Assembly: GCA_021161965.1 (NCBI GenBank)
Contig: JAGGZP010000071.1
Coordinates: 1-5,692 of the forward strand
DNA from: a bacterium
GTDB lineage: Bacteria > Patescibacteriota > Patescibacteriia > UBA2591 > JAGGZP01
DNA: 5,692 nucleotides
Direction: 5' to 3'
In this document: positions 1 through 5,681 of the stretch, piece after piece
Numbering within the stretch: position 1 is the stretch's first letter
Layout of the letters: every line of letters starts with the position of its first letter
Notes under the pieces: model-generated
What the model was told of the DNA's origin: nothing
Database searches by the model: none
What the model saw: the letters and a program-made list of their open reading frames with translations, nothing else
Program-made: the position numbers and the translations under genes

Positions 1-1533
1 ATTACTTAGATTTATACCTCCTCCTTTTATTTGAGACGAGTGCCAAAGAGCATAATTTAAATCAGAATTAAAATTTTTTATAATACCACAAAGCAAAACC
101 TGATATTTTCTCATTTTTACAACTTCATCATTAAAAATATCCAGAGGATAAATAGCCAAACTTGTCTTTATGCCAACATTCTGCCAACTTTCCTGAATCA
201 ATTCCCCAACCTTTTTAAGTGTATCCTGATTAACAGTACTAATTTTAACTTCCAATAAATTTCCATCTTTTTCAAAATAGCCATTTTCGTTCTTGTTCCA
301 ACCAGCATTTTCTAATATTTTTTTTGCTTTTTCTTGATTATATTGATATTTCTCGTCAACCGATTGTTTTAAAGAAATGTCGGAAACAACCGGACAAGAG
401 ATTATTTTTCCGTTCCCGTTCAAGATACCAACAATTTTTTTCTTCGGTGTAGCATAAGCCAGAACTTTTCTGATGGTTTTTGATTGTAAAATCTTATCAT
501 TCAAATTCAAAAATAACGCTGTAAATTGTGGTAATTTTAATTTATAACCTCGAAGGTGTTTAAAATTAGACAGTATATCTCTCGAAGACAAAGGCACATA
601 TTTCAAACCATCAATTTGTCCTGTTTGAAGAGCAGATAATTCATCATCAAAGTTATCAAAAAATTTAAAAATAATTTTTGAAATATAAGGAGGATGAAAA
701 TAAAATCTTTCGTTTCTTTTCAATGTATAAGAATAAATCTTTCCTGTTTTATCCCGAATAAATGACTCAAAGATAAACGGTCCAGTGCCGATAGGCTTTA
801 GATTATAAACACTCTTTAACATTTTATCTCGGGGTACATTCTCCCAAATATGTTTGGGTAAAATACCAACAGTCAGACGATTTAAAAAATTTTTTTTCGG
901 TCCTAAAAGTATAGCTTCTATTTGAAAATTATCTATCTTTTTAAAATTAACATCTTTAAAATAATCATTTAGTCCATATTCCTTAATTTTTGCAAATGTA
1001 AAAATTATATCATCGCTAGTAAACCTTTCTCCATCGTGCCAAAAAATGTTTTTCTTTAAATAAAAATAATAGTGTGTTTTTTCTTCATTAGCTGTATAAT
1101 GGTCAACTAAATCTGGGACAATATTTAAATCTTTATCATACCTAAAAAGCCCAGAATACACTAAACGAACAATATCTAAGTCAGTATCATTTTTAGAAGC
1201 AAATAAGGGATTAATTAACTTTGGTTGCCCAACAATTCCCTCAATATATTGTCCCCCGAAAGATGGTAAATAAATAGTTGCTGTTCGATTTATTCGAAAA
1301 ATAAAAGAAAACAAAGACATTAATCCAATAAATAATAAAATATAAACGATTATTTTTTCTTTCTTGGTTAAAAAACGAAACAAATATCTAATTTGTTTTA
1401 ATTTTGGTAATTTTATTTTTTTTATATGGAAAATATCTTGATTTAAAATAACCGGCTTCAAATTTGAATAAAAAGAAAACGCCTTCTTGGCATTAAAAGA
1501 ATTTTTCCAAATTTTTCGAAAATTAAAAAACAT
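1..1533 (-). CDS. Membrane-anchored ABC-type peptide/solute-binding protein (SBP_bac_5/OppA family), 3' end cut by window edge
   Basis: The frame is open for 511 codons from an ATG whose A is the last base of the secG stop (TAATG), and it runs off the window without a stop. This overlap, with no SD, decides the start and implies translational coupling to secG. Residues 1-58 are basic and presumably cytoplasmic. Residues 61-79 (IIVYILLFIGLMSLFSFIF) form one membrane helix, and no lipobox cysteine is seen, so the protein looks anchored by its N-terminus rather than by lipid. The outer part has family 5 solute-binding signatures: GQPKLINPLFA (102-112), YSGLFRYD (126-133), WHDGERFTSDDIIFTF (165-180), IGTGPFIFES (248-257), LQTGQIDG (302-309) and LWHSSQI near the cut. 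The family binds oligopeptides or similar solutes for ABC importers. No permease or ATPase gene is in view, so substrate and partners are unknown. Perhaps the last 80-100 residues are missing. The family call is firm; a transport role is inferred. Confidence 0.9.
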   Translation of the reverse strand, partial: MFFNFRKIWKNSFNAKKAFSFYSNLKPVILNQDIFHIKKIKLPKLKQIRYLFRFLTKKEKIIVYILLFIGLMSLFSFIFRINRTATIYLPSFGGQYIEGIVGQPKLINPLFASKNDTDLDIVRLVYSGLFRYDKDLNIVPDLVDHYTANEEKTHYYFYLKKNIFWHDGERFTSDDIIFTFAKIKEYGLNDYFKDVNFKKIDNFQIEAILLGPKKNFLNRLTVGILPKHIWENVPRDKMLKSVYNLKPIGTGPFIFESFIRDKTGKIYSYTLKRNERFYFHPPYISKIIFKFFDNFDDELSALQTGQIDGLKYVPLSSRDILSNFKHLRGYKLKLPQFTALFLNLNDKILQSKTIRKVLAYATPKKKIVGILNGNGKIISCPVVSDISLKQSVDEKYQYNQEKAKKILENAGWNKNENGYFEKDGNLLEVKISTVNQDTLKKVGELIQESWQNVGIKTSLAIYPLDIFNDEVVKMRKYQVLLCGIIKNFNSDLNYALWHSSQIKGGGINLSN

Positions 1534-1754
1534 TACTTTGCAATTATCAGACGAATAATTCCCGTTACGACAAATAAAACTGCTAATATTATTGTCGCAA
1601 CAAAAATTCCTTTCTCAGCACCACGTTTTGTTTGATAAAATTCTCCGCCGCCACCAAAAAGAGAACCAAGTCCACCACCTCGTGCCTGTAACAATATTGC
1701 GGTAATTAAAAGTAGTGAAACAACAATTTCTATTAGATTTAGCATTTTTGTCAT
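1533..1754 (-). CDS. secG: Preprotein translocase subunit SecG
   Basis: This 73-residue protein has the full SecG layout. A first membrane helix (about 5-23) ends in the LLQ motif, followed by a glycine-rich cytoplasmic loop (RGGGLGSLFGGGGEF, 25-39), the conserved KRGAEKG segment (43-49) and a second helix (about 50-70). Its length is normal for a minimal SecG. SecG is the small auxiliary subunit of the SecYEG channel and helps SecA-driven export. The ATG at 1754 is preferred over the one at codon 4 because a possible promoter is spaced for a start exactly there, but neither has an SD, so Met4 cannot be excluded. The gene follows the penicillin-binding protein gene after 37 nt with no terminator. 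Its TAA stop overlaps the ATG of the solute-binding protein gene. Confidence 0.95.
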   Translation of the reverse strand: MTKMLNLIEIVVSLLLITAILLQARGGGLGSLFGGGGEFYQTKRGAEKGIFVATIILAVLFVVTGIIRLIIAK

Positions 1755-1760
1755 AATATC

Positions 1761-1788
1761 AATTTAAAATATTATTAAAAAAAGTCAA
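1761..1788 (-). promoter_or_regulatory. Possible promoter for secG, leaderless geometry
   Basis: Reading the minus strand, TTGACT (1788-1783) is followed by a 16-nt spacer and TAAATT (1766-1761). This gives 5 of 6 and 4 of 6 matches to the housekeeping consensus. A start about 7 nt downstream falls on the A of the secG ATG (1754), so the transcript would have no leader. This agrees with the lack of an SD. The whole element lies in the 37-nt gap after the upstream stop codon. In such AT-rich DNA a 4 of 6 -10 match is weak evidence, and secG may simply be read through from the upstream gene. Confidence 0.35.
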
Positions 1789-1791
1789 GAT

Positions 1792-4608
1792 TTAATAGAC
1801 TGTCAAATTTATTTTTTCACTAATAATGCTTTGGTTGTCTCTATTATTTGCTTCAACCCAAATTTGGTATTGTCCTGATAAAGCTTTCGGCCAAACAAGA
1901 TTAAACCGACCACTCTTTTTTGGATTTTTAACCTCACCAAGGGTTATTACTTCTTGAGAATTTAAATTAAACAAATAATACTTAATATTCTTAAATGCCA
2001 TTGCCGGTGTTAGAATGCTTAAAGTTAAAGGAAAATTGTCTTGCTTAACAATCTGATTATTTTTTGGTGAAAGCCAAATAATTGTTGGAGTATAAATATT
2101 GCTAAGAGAGACTGTAATTTCGCTATAATTACTATTATCGATATCATCATAAGCAACTGCTTTTATTTTATGCATTCCATATCCTAGACCAGTTAAATTA
2201 ATTTTACATTCAGAAGCCTGATAAACGGAGTCAGCAACTTTATTATCGATAAAACAATCTATTTTTTTTATACCTCGTGGTGCTTGTGCAAGAACTTTTA
2301 CATTTAAAATTCGATCACTAACTATTTCATTATTTTTTGGCGAGATAATTTCGATTTTTGGTTTATTAGCTAATGTATGTAAATCATCGTATTCGGTTGG
2401 TGGTTTCTCTTGCTCAATATTGTTTTTTCTCATCCAATCTTTAATCCCTTGTTCCCAACGCTCAAATTGAGGATCGATATTTGGATCTCTTGGTACTGGT
2501 CCGCGAGGATTATCCTTGTCGACAAAATAAAGGATGCTATGATAAACTTTGTATGTTTTTTCAATAATATAACTTGACGGCGTTAAATTAGTTGCTAATT
2601 TCCCCGAAGCCTTGTCAATTTTTACTTTTAAAGTCCCCGGTATTTCGCCCCGTAAAATTGCTTTTTGAACATTAATTGGATTGGGTGGTGTAAAATTCTC
2701 AATTGGTACATCAACCAATGCTCTCATCATAAAATTATGCCAAATTGGTGCAGCAACTGTCACTCCACTTGCTCCTTCTTTCATTTCAGTGTTATCATTG
2801 TTCCCTACCCAAACCCCACAAACCAAGCTCGGTGTGTAGCCAATTGTCCAAGCGTCTCGCCAATTATTTGTTGTCCCAGTTTTTGCTGCCGCCGGGCGAT
2901 CACCTAAATATAAAGGAGATTTTGTACCAAACATAAATGCGCGAGCCTTATTATCTGAAAGTATATCAGTTATTTCACGAGCAATCTCTTCCGGAATAAC
3001 CTCTTCCGAATATATATCCTCTTGATTATATTTTTCTAAAATACTATTTTCCGAATCACGGACTTCTAATATTGCTGTTGTTGGTATTTTCTTCCCTTCG
3101 CGAGCAAAAATACTAAAAGCAGCAGTGTGCTCTAGAAGTTTAACCTCGCCACCACCCAAAACTAAAGAAAGACCATATCTACTTCGGTCATTCAAAGTGG
3201 TATAACCCATTTTTTCTGCCAAATCAAGTACATTATTTATTCCGGTCAAATACAACATTTTTACCCCAGGAATATTCAACGAACCAGCTAAAGCTTGTCG
3301 AACAGTTACTGGTCCTCTTTCTTTTTTATCATAATTTTGAGGAATATAATCCTCGCCTGAAGCAGAAGGGCCAAAATTCGTCTTAACATCAAAAAGAATC
3401 GTTTCTGGAGTATAACCTTTTTCAAAAGCTGCAGCATAAACAATTGGTTTAAAAGACGAACCCGGTTGGCGTGGCTGAATCGTTACATTAACCTGTCCGT
3501 CAATTGAATTATCAAAATAATCTTTTGAGCCGACCATTGCCAAAATTTGTCCAGTTTTTACATCTAGAGCAACAAGAGCAGCATTTGAAGCATTAAAATA
3601 TTTCATGTTTTTTTCAGCCTGTTTCTTTACTTCTTCTTCGGCTATTTTTTGTTTCTCTAAATCTAAAGTTGTTATCACTTTTAATCCTCCTTGTTCAACC
3701 ATTCTCTGGCCGTATTTTTCAACTAATTTCTCTTTGACATACATAACAAAATGTGGAGCAAGAATATTTTCTCTACGGGGCACTATTTTTTTTAGTGTAT
3801 CTGTTGCCTTGGCTTCTTTTGCTTGTTGTGGAGTAATATAACCCTCTTCAACCATTAAATCTAAAATATAGTTCTTTCGTTTAATTAACTGTTTTAGATG
3901 ATTACCGTAAGGAGAATAATATGTTGGCGCCTTTGGTAAAGCAGCAAGTAAAGTGCATTCGTCAAGGGTTAAATCTTTGACTGATTTTCCAAAATAAATT
4001 TGACTAGCTGCTTCAACTCCATAAGCATTTGAACCATAAGGAATTTCATTAAAATACATCTGTAATATCTGATTTTTACTAAACCTCTTTTCAATTTGAT
4101 AAGCTAATATCAACTCTTTAATTTTTCTGATATAACTTTTCTGTCGAGTCAATAAGGCATTCTTAATAAACTGCTGAGTAATTGTCGAGCCACCCTGAAC
4201 CTTCCCAAGGTGAAGTGCATCAACAATTAAAGCTCGAAAAATACTTTTTAAATTAAACCCCGGATGATGATAAAAATCTTTATCTTCAATAACAATTGTT
4301 GCGTAAATTAAATTTTGAGGAATATCCGAAAGTTTAACCATCGTCCGACGCTTTTTAGTAAAAATTTCATAAAGTAAAGTTTTTCCAGTGCGGTCATAAA
4401 TTTTTGTACTTTGAGAAATTGATCTTTCTAGTAGTTTACTTGGGTCCGGAAGATTTTTATTAATCCAAACCACGCTTAAGAAACTAATAATTATTAACAA
4501 TAAAATCAAAATTAAAATAAAACCAAACAATTGCCGAATTGAATTTTTTCGTCTTTTTGTTTTTTTAATTTTTTTGACTAGCCAATTTTTGGCTATTTTC
4601 CTTTTCAT
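1792..4608 (-). CDS. Class A penicillin-binding protein: bifunctional GT51 glycosyltransferase/transpeptidase with tandem C-terminal Ig-like domains
   Basis: This 938-residue PBP1A/1C-type enzyme polymerises lipid II into glycan strands and cross-links their peptides outside the membrane. A very basic N-terminus precedes one membrane helix (about 27-49). The GT51 domain follows with EDKDFYHHPG (108-117, catalytic Glu108), GGSTITQQ (139-146), RKIKE (161-165) and QMYFNEIPYG (183-192). The transpeptidase has all three active-site motifs: SSFK (384-387, nucleophile Ser384), SLN (443-445) and KTGT (576-579). A linker rich in Pro and Asp (about 636-750) leads to two Ig-like modules of about 90 residues, starting at SPKNNEIV (756) and SPKNNQIV (847). 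The first has a cysteine pair (785, 801). The ATG lacks an SD and lies about 8 nt after an extended -10, suggesting leaderless translation. All catalytic residues are present, so the enzyme should be active. It resembles mrcA/ponA products, but I cannot assign an ortholog. Confidence 0.95.
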   Translation of the reverse strand: MKRKIAKNWLVKKIKKTKRRKNSIRQLFGFILILILLLIIISFLSVVWINKNLPDPSKLLERSISQSTKIYDRTGKTLLYEIFTKKRRTMVKLSDIPQNLIYATIVIEDKDFYHHPGFNLKSIFRALIVDALHLGKVQGGSTITQQFIKNALLTRQKSYIRKIKELILAYQIEKRFSKNQILQMYFNEIPYGSNAYGVEAASQIYFGKSVKDLTLDECTLLAALPKAPTYYSPYGNHLKQLIKRKNYILDLMVEEGYITPQQAKEAKATDTLKKIVPRRENILAPHFVMYVKEKLVEKYGQRMVEQGGLKVITTLDLEKQKIAEEEVKKQAEKNMKYFNASNAALVALDVKTGQILAMVGSKDYFDNSIDGQVNVTIQPRQPGSSFKPIVYAAAFEKGYTPETILFDVKTNFGPSASGEDYIPQNYDKKERGPVTVRQALAGSLNIPGVKMLYLTGINNVLDLAEKMGYTTLNDRSRYGLSLVLGGGEVKLLEHTAAFSIFAREGKKIPTTAILEVRDSENSILEKYNQEDIYSEEVIPEEIAREITDILSDNKARAFMFGTKSPLYLGDRPAAAKTGTTNNWRDAWTIGYTPSLVCGVWVGNNDNTEMKEGASGVTVAAPIWHNFMMRALVDVPIENFTPPNPINVQKAILRGEIPGTLKVKIDKASGKLATNLTPSSYIIEKTYKVYHSILYFVDKDNPRGPVPRDPNIDPQFERWEQGIKDWMRKNNIEQEKPPTEYDDLHTLANKPKIEIISPKNNEIVSDRILNVKVLAQAPRGIKKIDCFIDNKVADSVYQASECKINLTGLGYGMHKIKAVAYDDIDNSNYSEITVSLSNIYTPTIIWLSPKNNQIVKQDNFPLTLSILTPAMAFKNIKYYLFNLNSQEVITLGEVKNPKKSGRFNLVWPKALSGQYQIWVEANNRDNQSIISEKINLTVY

Positions 4609-4616
4609 ATTAATTT

Positions 4617-4645
4617 AATATAACACAGAAATAAAAACCGCTCAA
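4617..4645 (-). promoter_or_regulatory. Promoter of the PBP-secG-SBP unit (extended -10, overlaps upstream terminator)
   Basis: On the minus strand, TTGAGC (4645-4640) is separated by 17 nt from TATATT (4622-4617), which is preceded by TG one base upstream (4625-4624), making an extended -10. A start 6-8 nt downstream falls at -2 to +1 relative to the ATG at 4608. The transcript would then be leaderless or nearly so, consistent with the missing SD. The -35 hexamer shares bases 4640-4643 with one arm of the preceding terminator hairpin. No other room for a promoter exists between the terminator and the gene. Confidence 0.6.
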
Positions 4646-4665
4646 GACTTGGTCAAGAGCGGTTT
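4627..4665 (-). terminator. Rho-independent terminator of the two-gene upstream unit
   Basis: A 9-bp stem, AAACCGCTC paired with GAGCGGTTT (4635-4643 and 4657-4665), is capped by a 2x2 mismatch, a 3-bp GAC/GTC helix and a 3-nt loop. On the minus strand it is followed by a T-rich run (TTTTTATTT, ending near 4629). It begins 3 nt after the TAA stop of the 4669-5082 gene. The plus-strand side has only an interrupted T run, and no plus-strand gene leads into it, so it is read as a minus-strand terminator. Confidence 0.85.
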
Positions 4666-4668
4666 ATC

Positions 4669-5082
4669 TTATTTGGGTGGATTGATCATTGGTCGAAGAA
4701 TCCGCCAGCCGTATCTCTCTGTATAAACCATTAAATCACCACTAATAAATTTTTTATTCTTTTTATTCTTTAATTCCAGTTGATATTGTAAGTGGATTAA
4801 AGTATCATTTAGTACTGTTTTTTTAATAAAGTATGGTTCAGAAACTTTTGTTGAAAGAGGTTCTGTTTGTTTTGCTACATAGTATGTGGCAATAAAGAAA
4901 ACATCGTTAAATGAAATTGCCGCTTTAATTCGATTATTTTCATTCATAGCAGACCAATAATTCTCAACGGCCTCCTCCGGTGTTTGAAATCTAATTCCTG
5001 GACTAAGAAGAATAAATAAAGCCTGACTGAGAAAAACAAAAGCAACAATAAGCATTCCTAAAACTATAATTAATGCTCTCAT
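4669..5082 (-). CDS. Small membrane-anchored protein of unknown function with a possible NTF2-like (DUF4878-type) outer domain
   Basis: This 137-residue protein has an N-terminal hydrophobic segment (about 4-27, no lipobox cysteine), acting as an anchor or uncleaved signal. A polar domain follows, presumably outside the membrane. The domain opens with TPEEAVENYWSAMNENN (34-50), the helix seen at the start of many NTF2-like or DUF4878 proteins (x-P-E-E-x-V-x-x-Y/F-w-x-A-l). It continues into predicted strands and closes with YGWRILRPM (124-132), matching the W-x-I final strand of that fold. This is fold-level resemblance only; no catalytic site can be named. The start is fixed by GGGAGG six bases upstream and by an ATGA overlap with the preceding gene, so the two are translationally coupled. 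A terminator follows directly. The protein may work at the envelope with its neighbour; its role is unknown. Confidence 0.8.
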   Translation of the reverse strand: MRALIIVLGMLIVAFVFLSQALFILLSPGIRFQTPEEAVENYWSAMNENNRIKAAISFNDVFFIATYYVAKQTEPLSTKVSEPYFIKKTVLNDTLIHLQYQLELKNKKNKKFISGDLMVYTERYGWRILRPMINPPK

Positions 5083-5390
5083 GCTCTACCTCCCAAATGC
5101 ATTGCTAAACCAACTAAATGGTTTAAAGCAATAAGTGTTTCTAACCAAAACCAAAATACAACTATTCTTCGAGATTTTTCTTTAAAACTATAAAGAATTA
5201 ACCCGAGTGTTGAACCAATAATAGCATGTAGAAGAAGCCAATTACCTGTTCCTAGAGATAAATGGAACATCCGAATGATTGGATTAATCTCAATAGACCA
5301 GCCATAAGATGTTCCAAAATAGGTCATAACCCCATCAAAATAACAAAGTACCACTGCCGCTATTAACAACCAGAATGTTTTTCTTTTCAT
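5079..5390 (-). CDS. Three-helix integral membrane protein, DUF5658-like, function unknown
   Basis: This 103-residue, almost wholly hydrophobic protein has membrane segments near residues 6-26, 49-68 and 76-97, with basic stretches at the N-terminus (MKRK) and in the KEKSRR loop (70-75). It carries a D-x(3)-T motif in helix 1 (Asp19, Thr23) followed by E-x-NP-x(2)R (Glu34, Asn36, Pro37, Arg40). This is the pattern of DUF5658-type small membrane proteins, a family without an established function. The family call is from memory of the motif, not a search. The start is well supported: AAGGAGG lies 5 bases upstream, and a strong promoter lies about 30 bases further. The stop TGA overlaps the ATG of the next gene, so the two proteins are probably made together. 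Confidence 0.8.
   Translation of the reverse strand: MKRKTFWLLIAAVVLCYFDGVMTYFGTSYGWSIEINPIIRMFHLSLGTGNWLLLHAIIGSTLGLILYSFKEKSRRIVVFWFWLETLIALNHLVGLAMHLGGRA
5089..5094 (-). promoter_or_regulatory. Shine-Dalgarno site for the 4669-5082 gene
   Basis: GGGAGG on the minus strand lies inside the last codons of the upstream gene, six bases before the ATG at 5082. It fixes that start. With the ATGA overlap, it points to coupled or re-initiated translation. Confidence 0.8.
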
Positions 5391-5402
5391 TTTTCCCTCC
5401 TT
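5391..5402 (-). promoter_or_regulatory. Strong Shine-Dalgarno site for the 5079-5390 gene
   Basis: The minus strand reads AAAGGAGGGAAAA directly before the ATG at 5390, a near-complete anti-SD match at normal spacing. It confirms the start codon and contrasts with the absence of any SD before the PBP and secG genes. Confidence 0.85.
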
Positions 5403-5421
5403 TCTAACATTTTCTACTTTT

Positions 5422-5449
5422 ATAATAGCACAAATTAAAAATTTGTCAA
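5422..5449 (-). promoter_or_regulatory. Strong promoter of the two small membrane-protein genes
   Basis: On the minus strand a perfect TTGACA (5449-5444) is followed by a 16-nt spacer and an extended -10, TGCTATTAT, whose hexamer TATTAT (5427-5422) matches 5 of 6. A start near 5415 leaves a leader of about 25 nt, enough for the SD. The -35 sits in a 13-nt palindrome (GTCAAT-A-ATTGAC, 5445-5457). The spacer holds a second one (CAAATT-AAA-AATTTG, 5431-5445). Either could be an operator, though short AT-rich palindromes also occur by chance. Confidence 0.75.
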
Positions 5450-5471
5450 TAATTGACGAAGCTGGCTCCCG

Positions 5472-5527
5472 TTATAAATAAAAAATAAAAAATAAAAAAT
5501 AAAAAACACAAACTAAAAACTAAAAAA
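5472..5527. repeat. A-rich tandem array with a 7-nt period
   Basis: Four perfect TAAAAAA units occupy 5479-5506. The phase continues with T at 5514 and 5521 and extends back to 5472, with C in place of T at 5507, so about eight units can be traced with decay at both ends. It is a simple-sequence tract open to slippage. It lies just upstream of the promoter at 5422-5449 and could act as an A-tract/UP-like element, but its distance from the -35 (over 20 nt) makes this uncertain. Confidence 0.85.
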
Positions 5528-5550
5528 TTTTTAACCCCTAATTTATTTAA

Positions 5551-5590
5551 ATTGAGAAATTGATCATTGAAAATTGAAAATTCATTGAAA
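5551..5590. repeat. ATTGAAA-type degenerate short repeats
   Basis: ATTGA recurs at 5551, 5559, 5566, 5573 and 5584, mostly 7 nt apart, giving units such as ATTGATC and ATTGAAA. The 12-mer AATTGATCATTG at 5558-5569 returns in the same orientation at 5681-5692, at the very end of the window. The array may therefore resume beyond the edge. Confidence 0.8.
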
Positions 5591-5591
5591 A

Positions 5592-5681
5592 TTTCACCCC
5601 TCACTTGGCTCACTAAATAGTGCCATATAAAAATGAACAATCTTTAAAAGTTTATATCAAAGAACTAAGTGAGGGGTGAAA
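5592..5681. repeat. 90-nt inverted-repeat cassette with 15-bp perfect arms
   Basis: TTTCACCCCTCACTT (5592-5606) and AAGTGAGGGGTGAAA (5667-5681) are perfect reverse complements around 60 nt of AT-rich DNA. The interior holds a smaller hairpin (GGC, 2-nt bulge, ACT, AAAT loop, AGT, GCC; 5607-5624). The arms are much richer in GC than their surroundings. No protein is credibly encoded. It could be a miniature inverted-repeat element, a structured RNA or an intergenic repeat family. Origin and function are unknown. Confidence 0.75.

Noticed and set aside
2665..3841. Plus-strand open frames at 2665-2907, 2745-2936 and 3605-3841.
   Set aside because: All lie antisense inside the PBP gene, whose catalytic motifs prove the minus-strand frame. 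Their products are low-complexity (Cys/Ser/Pro/Phe-rich) and match no family I know.
4635..4665. Bidirectional terminator or riboswitch at the hairpin.
   Set aside because: The plus-strand side has only an interrupted T run and no plus-strand gene precedes it. With a probable start at about 4609, there is no leader RNA upstream of the PBP gene to host a riboswitch.
1..5390. Alternative genetic code in which TGA means glycine (as in Gracilibacteria/SR1).
   Set aside because: The PBP, secG and SBP frames contain no in-frame TGA and use GGN for conserved glycines. The single TGA at 5079-5081 sits at an ATGA overlap, where a stop is expected.
5453..5478. A divergent plus-strand promoter (TTGACG with TATAAA).
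   Set aside because: The spacer is only 14 nt and no plus-strand gene follows; the match is a by-product of the palindrome over the minus-strand -35.
5446..5640. A 64-codon minus-strand open frame (TTG start) over the right-hand repeats.
   Set aside because: It starts with TTG without an SD, and its sequence is the translation of the left inverted-repeat arm, the ATTGAAA repeats and the A-rich tract (Phe/Leu/Ile runs). It ends inside the -35 of the downstream promoter. It looks like repeat DNA without stops, not a gene.
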